This document shows, piece after piece, positions 20,037-28,411 of a stretch of 64,000 nucleotides of DNA (position 1 is the stretch's first letter; the number at the start of each line of letters is the position of its first letter). The notes beneath the pieces were generated by a model. That model was given only the letters and a program-made list of their open reading frames with translations. It was not told where the DNA came from and did no database searches. The translations under genes were made by a program, and so were the position numbers. The DNA comes from Mycobacteriales bacterium (GTDB lineage: Bacteria > Actinomycetota > Actinomycetes > DATLTS01), in NCBI GenBank assembly GCA_035533475.1, contig DATLTS010000053.1, positions 1 through 64,000 of the forward strand, given 5' to 3'.

Positions 20037-21269
20037 TCAGCTGCTGGCAGTGGGGTCTGTCGCTGCCGCGAAAGAGCGGGCCATTTCGACGACGCTCCCG
20101 ATGACGACGATGGCGGGCGGGCGGACGTCGGCGCGCTGCGCGGCGCCAGCGATCCCCCGGAGGGTGTCGATGAGGAGCCGCTGCGCCGGCGTGCTGCCGT
20201 CGCTGATCACGGCGGCGGCGGTGGAGGACGGCCGCCCGCCGCGCAACAACGCGTCGGTGATCGTCGACAGGTTCTGCACCGCCATCATCAGCACGAGCGT
20301 TCCGGTGTCCGCCCCCAGCAGCTCCCAGTCGACGGTCGATCGAGGGTCGCCGGGAGGTAGGTGACCGGAGACGACCGTGAAGTGTTGGCACCGGCCGCGG
20401 TGGGTGACGGGGATTCCGACGAGTTCGGGCACGCTGAGCGCGCTGCTCACTCCGGGGACCACTTCGCAGGGGATACCGGCGTCGAGGCAGGCGTGCAGCT
20501 CCTCTGCGCCGCGCCCGAAGACGAATGGGTCCCCTCCTTTGAGGCGGACGACGAGGCGGCCGGCGCGGGCGTGTTCGATGAGCAGCTGGTTGATGTCTTC
20601 CTGGCGGGCTCCAACGCCCCGGGGGAGTTTGCCGACGTCGACGATGTCAGCGTCGAGGCTGTCCAGCAGGGCTCTCGGCCCCAGTCGGTCGGTCACCACC
20701 ACGTCCGCGTCGGCAAGGAGGCGACGCCCGCGGACGGTGAGCAGCCCGGGGTCGCCGGGTCCCCCGCCGACGAGCGCGACGCGGCCTCGCGGCGAGGCTG
20801 CGGTGCCTGTGGCGAGCGAGCCGTCCTCGAGTGCTGCCACCAGCGTGTTCCGCACGGCGCTGGCTCGACGTGGATCACGCTCCGCGTTGACGGCGATGGT
20901 GAGCCCGTCCACCCGGCCGGTAGCCGGTGTCCAGGCCGTCGAAGCCGTCGCGTCGTCAGCCTGGACACACCAGATCCGGCGCAGCGCGGCTTCCGCGGCC
21001 ACGGCCGCGTTGACGGTGGGATCGTCGGTGCAGGCCTCCACCAGCCATGAATCCGCGAGATCACCGTCCTGGTACGGCCGCTGGTGCACAGTGACGGTGC
21101 CCGCGGCGGCCGCATCCCTCAGTTCAGCGGTGACGTGCGGCGCGATCACGGTGACAGCGGCCCCGGCGGTCACGAGTCCGCGGGCGCGGCGGGTGGCCAC
21201 GGCGCCGCCGCCGACGACGACCACGGCACGCCCGGCCACCTGGAGCGTCAGCGGGTATCCGTCGTTCAC
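20037..21269 (-). CDS. cobA: Bifunctional precorrin-2 dehydrogenase / uroporphyrinogen-III C-methyltransferase (CysG/CobA-type)
   Basis: 410 residues from the GTG at 21269, chosen because it overlaps the cobT stop by GTGA. Residues 1-150 form a CysG-type NAD-binding domain (VVVVGGGAVATRRARGLV) that oxidises precorrin-2 to sirohydrochlorin. Residues 165-400 form the SAM-dependent methyltransferase (VALVGGGPGDPGLLTVRG, GGDPFVFGRG, CEVVPGVSSA) that makes precorrin-2 from uroporphyrinogen III. A ferrochelatase site in the N-terminal half is not obvious. With CbiX in the same operon, the product can flow to cobalt-sirohydrochlorin. It may also supply sirohaem. Confidence 0.88.
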   Translation of the reverse strand: MNDGYPLTLQVAGRAVVVVGGGAVATRRARGLVTAGAAVTVIAPHVTAELRDAAAAGTVTVHQRPYQDGDLADSWLVEACTDDPTVNAAVAAEAALRRIWCVQADDATASTAWTPATGRVDGLTIAVNAERDPRRASAVRNTLVAALEDGSLATGTAASPRGRVALVGGGPGDPGLLTVRGRRLLADADVVVTDRLGPRALLDSLDADIVDVGKLPRGVGARQEDINQLLIEHARAGRLVVRLKGGDPFVFGRGAEELHACLDAGIPCEVVPGVSSALSVPELVGIPVTHRGRCQHFTVVSGHLPPGDPRSTVDWELLGADTGTLVLMMAVQNLSTITDALLRGGRPSSTAAAVISDGSTPAQRLLIDTLRGIAGAAQRADVRPPAIVVIGSVVEMARSFAAATDPTASS

Positions 21270-23005
21270 GGGGAGCTGGCGTCTTTGTCGGTCACGCCGG
21301 CGGCGTCGAAGGTGGCCATGTCGCGCAGCGCTCTGGCGGCACACTGGACGATGGGTAGGGCGAGTACCGCCCCGGTCCCTTCGCCGAGACGCAGTTCGAG
21401 CTCGACGAGCGGCCGCAGCCCGAGGTGGCTCAGCGCGACCGCGTGCCCGGGTTCGGCGGAGCGGTGCCCGGCGATGCAGGCCGCGACGACGTCCGGAGCG
21501 AGGGCGTGGGCGACCAACGCCGCGGCCCCGGCGATGACTCCGTCGAGGATCACCGGGACGCGGGCGGCGGCGGCGCTCAACAACAGCCCGGCGAGCGCGG
21601 CGTGTTCGAGACCGCCGACCGCGGCGAGCGCACCGATCGGGTCGGCCGGGTCCGGCCGGTGCCGGGCGAGGGCCCGTCGGATGACCTCCACTTTGCGGGC
21701 GTGGGTGGCGTCGTCGATTCCGGTGCCCCGGCCGGTGACCTGGGCGGGGTCGGCGGCGGTGAACACGGCGATCAGCGCGGCCGAGGCGGTGGTGTTGGCG
21801 ATGCCCATGTCGCCGGTGAGCAGACAGCGGTTGCCAGCGGCGATGAGGTCACGACCCACCTCGATGCCGGTTTCGACGGCGTGCTGCGCTTCGGCGCGGG
21901 TCATGGCCGGGCCGGCGGTCATGTCGGCGGTGCCCGGCCGGATCTTGCGGGGGAGCAGTCCTGGAACGGCGTCGAGCGGAGTGGCGACGCCGACGTCGAC
22001 CACGACGACTTCCGCGCCCTGCTGGGTAGCGAAGGAGTTGATGGCCGCCCCGCCGGCGAGGAAGTTCGCCACCATCTGCGCGGTGACCTCCTGCGGCCAG
22101 GGTGTGACGCCCTGCGCATGCACCCCGTGGTCGGCTGCGAAGACGGCGACCACGGCCGGCTCCGGGAGCGGCGGCGGGCATTGGCCGGCCAGACCCGCGA
22201 GTTGGACGGAGACGTCTTCGAGGACGCCGAGGGCGCCGCGGGGCTTGGTCAGGGCGTCCTGACGTTCGCGGGCGGCCTGCACCGTCGCCGCGTCCAGGGC
22301 GGTGATCGCCGCGACCGTCTCGGCGAGCAGGTCTGCCACCGGCCCGCCCGGCAGCCCGCGGCGGTTCCAGCTGCCGTCGTGGACCGCCCAGGACAGCGGC
22401 CGGCGCAGCGCCCAGCCAGCGCTGTGCAGTTCTGGCTCCTCGGGGAACTTCGTTACGTGCCCGACACAGAGGTAGGAGACCACCTGGAGGTGGTCGGGCA
22501 GGGCGAGTTCCCGGGCGAGTTCCCGCTCGTCGAAGAAGCTGACCCAGCCGACGCCGATACCTTCGGCACGGGCGGCGAGCCACAGGTTCTGAACCGCGAG
22601 GCAGCTGGAGTAGGCGGACATCTGAGGTTGACTGTGCCTGCCGAGGGTGTGGCGTCCGCCGCGGGTCGGGTCGCAGGTCACGGCGATGTTCAGCGGCGTG
22701 TCGAGGATGGCCTCGGTCTTGAGTGCGCGGAAGGCGCGGGCCCGGGCGCCCGGCAGGGTGTCGGCGTAGGCGTCGCGTTGCCGGGCGGCGAGCGCGTGGA
22801 CCCGCTCGCGGACCGCGCGGTCGCGGAGGAGCAGGAAGTCCCACGGTTGGGAGAAACCGACGGAGCCGGCGGTGTGAGCGGCGGTGAGGATTCGGGTCAG
22901 CGTGGCGTCGTCGATCGGGTCGGGTCGGAATCCGTTGCGGATGTCGCGGCGGTCGGCGACGACGCGGTAGAAGGCGTCCCGTTCGGTGTGTGTGTAGTAG
23001 GTCAC
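21266..23005 (-). CDS. cobT: BluB-CobT fusion: DMB synthase and nicotinate-nucleotide:DMB phosphoribosyltransferase
   Basis: 579 residues from the GTG at 23005 (GGAGGG upstream, GTGA overlap with the previous gene). The longer frame to 23944 merely reads over cobC. Residues 1-215 are BluB, the flavin-destructase that makes 5,6-dimethylbenzimidazole from FMNH2 and O2 (FSQPWDFLLLRD, GRHSQPQMSAYSSCLAVQN). Residues 225-579 are CobT (TKPRGALGVLE, GDMGIANTTASAAL, catalytic Glu in LRLGEGTGAV), which makes alpha-ribazole phosphate. Fusing them channels the lower ligand. Similar fusions are known, for example in Propionibacterium. Confidence 0.92.
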   Translation of the reverse strand: MTYYTHTERDAFYRVVADRRDIRNGFRPDPIDDATLTRILTAAHTAGSVGFSQPWDFLLLRDRAVRERVHALAARQRDAYADTLPGARARAFRALKTEAILDTPLNIAVTCDPTRGGRHTLGRHSQPQMSAYSSCLAVQNLWLAARAEGIGVGWVSFFDERELARELALPDHLQVVSYLCVGHVTKFPEEPELHSAGWALRRPLSWAVHDGSWNRRGLPGGPVADLLAETVAAITALDAATVQAARERQDALTKPRGALGVLEDVSVQLAGLAGQCPPPLPEPAVVAVFAADHGVHAQGVTPWPQEVTAQMVANFLAGGAAINSFATQQGAEVVVVDVGVATPLDAVPGLLPRKIRPGTADMTAGPAMTRAEAQHAVETGIEVGRDLIAAGNRCLLTGDMGIANTTASAALIAVFTAADPAQVTGRGTGIDDATHARKVEVIRRALARHRPDPADPIGALAAVGGLEHAALAGLLLSAAAARVPVILDGVIAGAAALVAHALAPDVVAACIAGHRSAEPGHAVALSHLGLRPLVELELRLGEGTGAVLALPIVQCAARALRDMATFDAAGVTDKDASSP

Positions 23006-24063
23006 GCCGATCCCTCCGTCTCGTGCAACACCGCGGCGAACCCCGCCGCGACGTGGTCGTTGGTCGGGTCGTCGCGGACCGCGACGCGTAGCCAGTCGGG
23101 ACCGAGACCGGGGAACGTGTCGCCGCGGCGGGCCGCGATGCCCCGGGCCCGCAGATGTGCGAGGACACTGGCGCCGTCGGGCACGTGCACGAGCAGGTAC
23201 GACGCGGTCGCCCCCGAAACCACCTCGGCCCCGACCTGGTGCAGCCGTTCGGCGAAGGAGGCCCGTCGAACCGCGAGGTCGCGGGCCCAGGTGTCGATCT
23301 CCGCGACCGCCTGCCCGCTGCTGCATGCCTCGGCGGCCACCAGGGCCGGGCTCGACACGGGCCATAGGGGCTGCGCGGCGGCGAGCCGGCGCACGATGTC
23401 GGGGGCCGCGAGCAGGTACCCGATCCGCAGACCGGCGAGGCCCCACGCCTTGGTGAGGCTGCGCACGACGGCCAGGCCGGGCAGCGTCCGGTTGCGCGCC
23501 AGGCTGCCAGCCTCCCCGGGGACGCAGTCCGCGAAGGCTTCGTCGACGACGAGCAGCCTGCCGGGCCGGGTGAGCGCGGCGACCACTTCGGGTGGGTGGA
23601 GGATCGAGGTGGGGTTTGTGGGGTTGCCGAGGATCACCAGGTCGGCGTCGGCCGGGATGGTGGTCGGATCGAGGTGGAAGGGCGGCGGCAGCACGACCCG
23701 GTCGACCGGGTGCCCGGCGGCCCGCAGCGCCGCTTCGGGTTCGGTGAAGGACGGATGCACGCACACCGCCCGACGCGGACGCAAGGTACGAGCGAGCAGG
23801 ACAAACGCTTCCGCGGCACCCGCTGTCAGCAGCACCTCGTCGGGCGAGCGGCCGTGTCGGCGGGCGACGGCAGCCCGCGCGGCGGTTGGGTCGGGGTAGC
23901 GGCCCAGATCGGCGAGCGCGGCGGCGAGTCGAGCGTGCAGCCAAGGCGGCGGTCCGGGCAGCCGCACGTTGACCGCGACGTCGAGCAGCGCGGCGGTCGC
24001 GTCGAGGTCGCCGTGGTGGTACAGGTCGACGTCACCGCCCCGTCGCAGTCCGGTGTCGGTCAT
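23002..24063 (-). CDS. cobC: CobC-type PLP-dependent aminotransferase / threonine-phosphate decarboxylase
   Basis: 353 residues, fold-type I PLP enzyme. The Schiff-base lysine lies in RSLTKAWGLAGLRIGY (about 210), with LGNPTNPTS (about 148) and VVDEAFAD (about 174) binding PLP. In cobalamin loci this family supplies (R)-1-amino-2-propanol phosphate, which CobD attaches to adenosylcobyric acid. The length matches actinobacterial CobC. It overlaps cbiX by ATGA and bluB-cobT by GTGA. Confidence 0.88.
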   Translation of the reverse strand: MTDTGLRRGGDVDLYHHGDLDATAALLDVAVNVRLPGPPPWLHARLAAALADLGRYPDPTAARAAVARRHGRSPDEVLLTAGAAEAFVLLARTLRPRRAVCVHPSFTEPEAALRAAGHPVDRVVLPPPFHLDPTTIPADADLVILGNPTNPTSILHPPEVVAALTRPGRLLVVDEAFADCVPGEAGSLARNRTLPGLAVVRSLTKAWGLAGLRIGYLLAAPDIVRRLAAAQPLWPVSSPALVAAEACSSGQAVAEIDTWARDLAVRRASFAERLHQVGAEVVSGATASYLLVHVPDGASVLAHLRARGIAARRGDTFPGLGPDWLRVAVRDDPTNDHVAAGFAAVLHETEGSA

Positions 24064-24938
24064 GCGTGCACTTGCGGGAGGTGAACGTGGTCGTCGGGGT
24101 GGTCGTGCGGGACCTGCGGCGTGCCCACCCGGTGTTCGAAACCGGGTAGTGCGACGCGGTACTGACAGGTGTCGCAGTTCATCCGGATGTCGCCGCCGAG
24201 CGCCTCTCGGTAGCGCGCCAGGACGAGGTCGGCGAGTTCGTCGCTGTCTCCGAGGACGTCCGCGCGGCGCACCTCGATGTCAGGGTGAGCGATGGTCCAT
24301 TCGACGCTCTGGCTGCCGACCCGGTCGGGTAGCACGCCTGGGAACAGGAAGTACGGCAGGACCGCGACCCGCCGCGCGCCGAGCCGCCGGCAGCGTTCGA
24401 GTGCCTCGGGCACACCGGGTTGCGCCAGGCTGATGAAGGCGGGTTCCACGCCGGCGAGCCCGCGGCCCTCCGCGAACAGGCGGGCGGTCTTGACGTGTTC
24501 CGCGTTGGCGTCGGGGTCACTCGAACCGCGGCCGACCAGGACCACCGTGGTGTCGGCGCGCTCGGAACGGTCCAGCACGGAATCGAGCCGCTGGTCTAGC
24601 AGGTTCAGCAGCGTCGGATGCGGGCCGAGCGCCCGTCCGTAGTGGTAGACGGTGCCCGGGTGGCGCTGCGCTTCCCGGGCGAGGGCAGCAGGCACATCGC
24701 CCTTGGCGTGACCGGCGGCAACGAGCACGAGGGGGACCACACCGAACTCACGGTGGCCGGCGGTGACGAGATGACGGACGGCGTCGGCGAGTGGGGGCGG
24801 GGACAGTTCGATGAACCCGCCGGAGACAGGTAGCGACGGGGCGCGCCGGCGCAGCCGGTCGAGGAGGGCGGCGAAGGCGCCGACGCCCGCGTCGCTGCGG
24901 GTGCCGTGTCCTACCACGAGAAGTGCGGGGTTGGTCAT
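24060..24938 (-). CDS. cbiX: Sirohydrochlorin cobaltochelatase CbiX, long form with Fe-S motif and His tail
   Basis: 292 residues from the ATG at 24938, which overlaps cobH by ATGA; the longer frame is a shadow. Two tandem CbiX half-domains are visible: LLVVGHGTRSDAG at the start and VVLVGRGSSDPDANAEH near residue 137. Metal-binding histidines are at H10 and in AAGHAKGD. The C-terminal MNCDTC fits the MXCXXC site reported for a 4Fe-4S cluster in long-form CbiX, and it is followed by a His-rich tail (HDHPDDHVHLPQVHA). It inserts cobalt early, into sirohydrochlorin. Confidence 0.9.
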   Translation of the reverse strand: MTNPALLVVGHGTRSDAGVGAFAALLDRLRRRAPSLPVSGGFIELSPPPLADAVRHLVTAGHREFGVVPLVLVAAGHAKGDVPAALAREAQRHPGTVYHYGRALGPHPTLLNLLDQRLDSVLDRSERADTTVVLVGRGSSDPDANAEHVKTARLFAEGRGLAGVEPAFISLAQPGVPEALERCRRLGARRVAVLPYFLFPGVLPDRVGSQSVEWTIAHPDIEVRRADVLGDSDELADLVLARYREALGGDIRMNCDTCQYRVALPGFEHRVGTPQVPHDHPDDHVHLPQVHA

Positions 24939-25507
24939 CGGTTGCCGTCCTGGTAGAGCAGCGCGTTGATCGCGGCGGCTGCGACCGCGGAGCCGCCTTT
25001 CGCCGAGCGGTTGCTGATCGCCGGGAGGCCCGAGGCCCGAAGGGCCGCCTTCGACTCCACGGCACCGACGAATCCGACCGGGAGACCGACGACGAGGGCT
25101 GGTTCGGCGTCCAGGATCAGCAGCTCGCTCAGTGCGGTCGGGGCGCAGCCGATCACCCACACGGCGCCGGGACCGACCTCGGTGAACGCGGCGTGGACGG
25201 CGGCGGCGGACCGGGTGCGGCCCGACATCGGGGGGGTGCTGCGGATCCGGCAGACGGCGGTCCGGTCGGTGATCCCGGCCGCGACCATCTCCACGTCGGC
25301 GACGACCGGAGCCCCGGCCCGCAGCGCCGTGAGCCCCGACACCAGGGACGCCTCGTCGCACACCAGATCCTCGACGTAGGAGACGTCGGCGCTGGCATGC
25401 AGCACTCTCTCGGTCACCGCTCGACACAGCGGAGGCAACCGCGTCAGGTCCACCCGGCTGCGCAGGATCTCATAGGACCGGGACTCGATCGGGTGCACCG
25501 CCCTCAC
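24935..25507 (-). CDS. cobH: Precorrin-8X methylmutase
   Basis: 190 residues. Conserved segments are VHPIESRSYEIL at the start, VVADVEMVAAGI (about 68), PVGFVGAVESKAAL (about 143) and PAISNRSAKGGSAVAAAAINALL near the end. The enzyme moves the C11 methyl to C12, converting precorrin-8 or its cobalt form to hydrogenobyrinate or cobyrinate. The GTG start overlaps the NiCoT gene by GTGA. Confidence 0.93.
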   Translation of the reverse strand: MRAVHPIESRSYEILRSRVDLTRLPPLCRAVTERVLHASADVSYVEDLVCDEASLVSGLTALRAGAPVVADVEMVAAGITDRTAVCRIRSTPPMSGRTRSAAAVHAAFTEVGPGAVWVIGCAPTALSELLILDAEPALVVGLPVGFVGAVESKAALRASGLPAISNRSAKGGSAVAAAAINALLYQDGNR

Positions 25508-26571
25508 CCGGGCTCACCGCCGTAGCGGCGGTCGAGGCCGCGAATGCGCCACAGCCCGCCCGCGAGCAGCCACGCCGCGACGAACAGCCCGACGATGACG
25601 TAGCCGAGGGACTCGAAGTGATCCGAGAGCCGGGCGTAGCCGGCGACCGGGCCGGCGATCCCGGCGTGGCGGACCAGCAGGTCGGCCAGGTACACGGTGG
25701 CGATGAACCCGGCGATGGCCACGGTGAGCCCGGTCGTGACGATGTTGTAGTAGAGCCGACGGGCCGGCCGGCGGAACGCCCAGGCGTAGGCGCGGGTCAT
25801 GAGCAGCGAGTCGAGGGTGTCGAACGCGCTCATCCCCGCGGCGAACAGCAGCGGAAGAGTGAACACAGCGAGGACGGGCAGACCACCGCTGGACGCGGCG
25901 CTGGCCGACAGGGCCAGCAAGGTCACCTCGCTGGCGGTTTCCAAGCCAAGACCGAACAGGATGCCGACCGGGTACATGTGCCAGCTCGACCTGACGAGGG
26001 CGCGCGCCCGGCCGCCGAGGATGCGGTTCATCAGTCCTCGGTTGAGCAGCTGAAGCTCGAGCTCACGGCTGTCCAGGTCGCCCCGGGCCATCCGTCGCCA
26101 CAGGCCGACGATGCCGGTCAGCACCATCGCGTTGAGCACTGCGACGAGGAGCAGGAAGACCATGCCGACGGTCACCGATACGACGCCGCCGATCTGCCGG
26201 AAGGCGGTCACACCCGCCGAAGTGGACGTCCCGGCGGCGGCCGCCACAACCATGGCCAGCGCGACGACGACGGTGGAGTGACCCATGGCGAAAAAGAAGC
26301 CGACGCCGACCGGTCGGCGTCCCCGCTGAAGCATTAGTCGAGTGGTGTCGTCGATGGCGGCGATGTGGTCGGCGTCGAATGCGTGCCGCACACCCAACAC
26401 GTAAGCCAGCGTGCCGGCACCCGCGAACGTTCCGGCCGCCGCCAGGTTATGCGACCAGTACAGGTAGGACGTCCACGCGGCCACGTGCAGCAGCGCGATG
26501 AAGCCGATCACGCCGGAGAGCCGGACCCGTTCGGCGCGGGTCCAGGCGGCGGCTGCGACGAGCTCACTCAC
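25504..26571 (-). CDS. HoxN/NixA-type nickel/cobalt permease
   Basis: 355 residues from the GTG at 26571, which overlaps the ferredoxin stop. About eight membrane helices. The NiCoT signature in helix 2, LGVRHAFDADHIAAIDDTTR (about 63), is complete. Further signatures are FFFAMGHSTVV, LFGLGLETASEV and GMSAFDTLDSLLM. The location inside the cobalamin operon argues that it imports cobalt for CbiX and CobN, so it should be controlled by the operon riboswitch. Confidence 0.93.
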   Translation of the reverse strand: MSELVAAAAWTRAERVRLSGVIGFIALLHVAAWTSYLYWSHNLAAAGTFAGAGTLAYVLGVRHAFDADHIAAIDDTTRLMLQRGRRPVGVGFFFAMGHSTVVVALAMVVAAAAGTSTSAGVTAFRQIGGVVSVTVGMVFLLLVAVLNAMVLTGIVGLWRRMARGDLDSRELELQLLNRGLMNRILGGRARALVRSSWHMYPVGILFGLGLETASEVTLLALSASAASSGGLPVLAVFTLPLLFAAGMSAFDTLDSLLMTRAYAWAFRRPARRLYYNIVTTGLTVAIAGFIATVYLADLLVRHAGIAGPVAGYARLSDHFESLGYVIVGLFVAAWLLAGGLWRIRGLDRRYGGEPG

Positions 26572-26744
26572 CTGCGGATCTCCTCGATCGCGTCGACGGG
26601 GCAGACCTCGATGCACTCCCCGCAGCCGGTGCACCGGTCGGCCAGCACCACGAGCGGCACATCGACTCCGGGGCGGACGGCGTGGACCGGGCAGGTGCGC
26701 AGGCAGGCGCCGCAACCGACACACGCCGAGGTGACGGCGAGCAT
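26568..26744 (-). CDS. 2[4Fe-4S] ferredoxin-like protein
   Basis: 58 residues with two complete clusters of cysteines, CVGCGACLRTCP and CTGCGECIEVCP. The ATG at 26744 or the TTG at 26750 (overlapping the cobJ stop, TTGA) could start it. A dedicated electron donor within a cobalamin operon may serve the CbiX cluster, a corrin-ring reduction, or reduction of cobalt before adenosylation by CobO. Which one cannot be told from sequence. Confidence 0.85.
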   Translation of the reverse strand: MLAVTSACVGCGACLRTCPVHAVRPGVDVPLVVLADRCTGCGECIEVCPVDAIEEIRR

Positions 26745-26746
26745 GC

Positions 26747-28411
26747 TCAACCCCACCGGTATCCCCGCGGGGTGACCATCCGGCCCGCCACGGTCCGGGT
26801 CTGCGAGCTGCCGACCACCACGACCGTAGTCATCCCGACCCGGGCCGGATCGACGTCGGCCAGCGTCGTCAGGTCGACCTGCTCCCCCGGCCGGCTCGCG
26901 TCGGTGACGACGCCGACCGGCGTGGTTGTGGGCCGGTGCCCGGCGAGGATCCCGAGCGCCTTGGCCAGCTGCCAGTCCCGGCCGCGGCTGCGCGGGTTGT
27001 AGAACGTCACGACGAGATCCCCCTCCGCAGCGGCCGACACCCGGCGCTCGATCGCCTCCCACGGTGTGTGCAAGTCGGAGAGGCTTATCGCGACGTGGTC
27101 GTGGCCGAGGGGTGCGCCGAGCAACGCCGCGGCGGCGAGCGCGGCGGTCACGCCCGGCACACCGACGACGTCGAACGAGCCGTCGGCGAGCTCCAACGCC
27201 GGGCTGGCCATCGCGTACACCCCGGCGTCGCCGCTGCCGACCAGGGCGACCGCCCGGCCCGCGCGCGCGTGATCGACGGCGGCCCGGGCCCGTTCCTCCT
27301 CGGCGCCGATCCCGCTGACGAGGACCTGGGCGCCGGGGGGGAGCAGGTCGCGGATCTGCTCGACGTAGCGGTCGAGCCCGACGATGACCCCGGCCCGGCG
27401 CAGCTCGGCGGCGGCCCGCGGTGTGAGCAGGTCGCGGGCGCCGGGGCCGAGTCCCACCACCGCCAGCCGGCCGCGCGGCCGGTGCCGGGCGATCGCCACG
27501 GTCGCCGTGGCGCTCTTGCGCTTGGCGACAACGAGGTCGGCGTTGCCGCCCAGCAGCGCGGCGGCCTCCGCGACGCTCGGTGTGCCGACCGCCGCGCGCA
27601 CGACGTCCGATGGGTGCGGCACAGCCACCGCGGCCAGTGCGTCGGCCGGCTGGGCGACCAGCGGCCGCGCCAACTCGGCGGCGGCCGCGACGATCCCCGG
27701 CTCGTCCGCTTTCGCCGCCACGGTCGCCAGGTGGCGGATCGACGCCTCGGCCAGCCCCGCCTCGGCGAGGGCGCCGCGGACGAGCTCGAGCACCTCCGCC
27801 GCGGGGGCGCCGCGACTGGCGCCGACCCCGACGACGAGGCTCGGCGGCCGGAGCACGACCGCCGGCCGCGGCGGGGCGACGAGGCGGTCGGTCACCACCA
27901 GGCAGGGGGCGCCCAGCTCGGCGACGACGACCTCGACGACCGGCAGCGCGGGCAGCGGCCAGATCGCATCCGCCGCCAGGGTCACCCGCCGGCCGTCGAG
28001 CAGCGCCGCGGTGACGGCCGCGACATCGCCCTCGACCGGCCAGCCGAGACTGTCCAATGCGGTCAGCCCGGTGACGTCGCTCGCCGTGGTGACGACGGGC
28101 TCGGCGCCGAGGACCGCCGAGACCCGGCGGGCCAGCGCGTTGGCGCCGCCGGCGTGCCCGCCGATGAGCGCGACGGCGTACCGGCCGGCCTCGTCGACGC
28201 AGACCACACCCGGGTCGGTGTGCTTGTCGGTGAGGCGCCGGGCGAGCAGCCGGACCGTTGCGCCGGTCGCGAGGAAACACACCAGCCGCTCGCACTCGGC
28301 CCACGCCCGATCGATCTCGCCGACCGGATAGCTGCGGACGGGGGCCAGGCTCGCGGCCAGCCGGTCGGCCAGCCGGCGCCCGGAGGCGGTCGCGGTCACT
28401 AGCCCGATCAC
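26747..28411 (-). CDS. cobJ: CbiG-CobJ fusion: cobalt-precorrin-5A hydrolase and precorrin-3B C17-methyltransferase
   Basis: 554 residues. Residues 1-300 are CbiG (CFLATGATVRLLARRL, then GGHAGGANALAR, and VVGVGASRGAPA in the C-terminal CbiG part), which opens the delta-lactone and releases acetaldehyde in the anaerobic route. Residues 315-554 are CobJ/CbiH (LAVVGLGPGARDLLTPRA, GSGDAGVYAMA, VVGVPGVTAALA, VTFYNPRSRGRDWQL), the ring-contracting methyltransferase. The fusion couples consecutive ring-contraction steps. GTG start overlaps the cobL stop by GTGA. Confidence 0.92.
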   Translation of the reverse strand: MIGLVTATASGRRLADRLAASLAPVRSYPVGEIDRAWAECERLVCFLATGATVRLLARRLTDKHTDPGVVCVDEAGRYAVALIGGHAGGANALARRVSAVLGAEPVVTTASDVTGLTALDSLGWPVEGDVAAVTAALLDGRRVTLAADAIWPLPALPVVEVVVAELGAPCLVVTDRLVAPPRPAVVLRPPSLVVGVGASRGAPAAEVLELVRGALAEAGLAEASIRHLATVAAKADEPGIVAAAAELARPLVAQPADALAAVAVPHPSDVVRAAVGTPSVAEAAALLGGNADLVVAKRKSATATVAIARHRPRGRLAVVGLGPGARDLLTPRAAAELRRAGVIVGLDRYVEQIRDLLPPGAQVLVSGIGAEEERARAAVDHARAGRAVALVGSGDAGVYAMASPALELADGSFDVVGVPGVTAALAAAALLGAPLGHDHVAISLSDLHTPWEAIERRVSAAAEGDLVVTFYNPRSRGRDWQLAKALGILAGHRPTTTPVGVVTDASRPGEQVDLTTLADVDPARVGMTTVVVVGSSQTRTVAGRMVTPRGYRWG

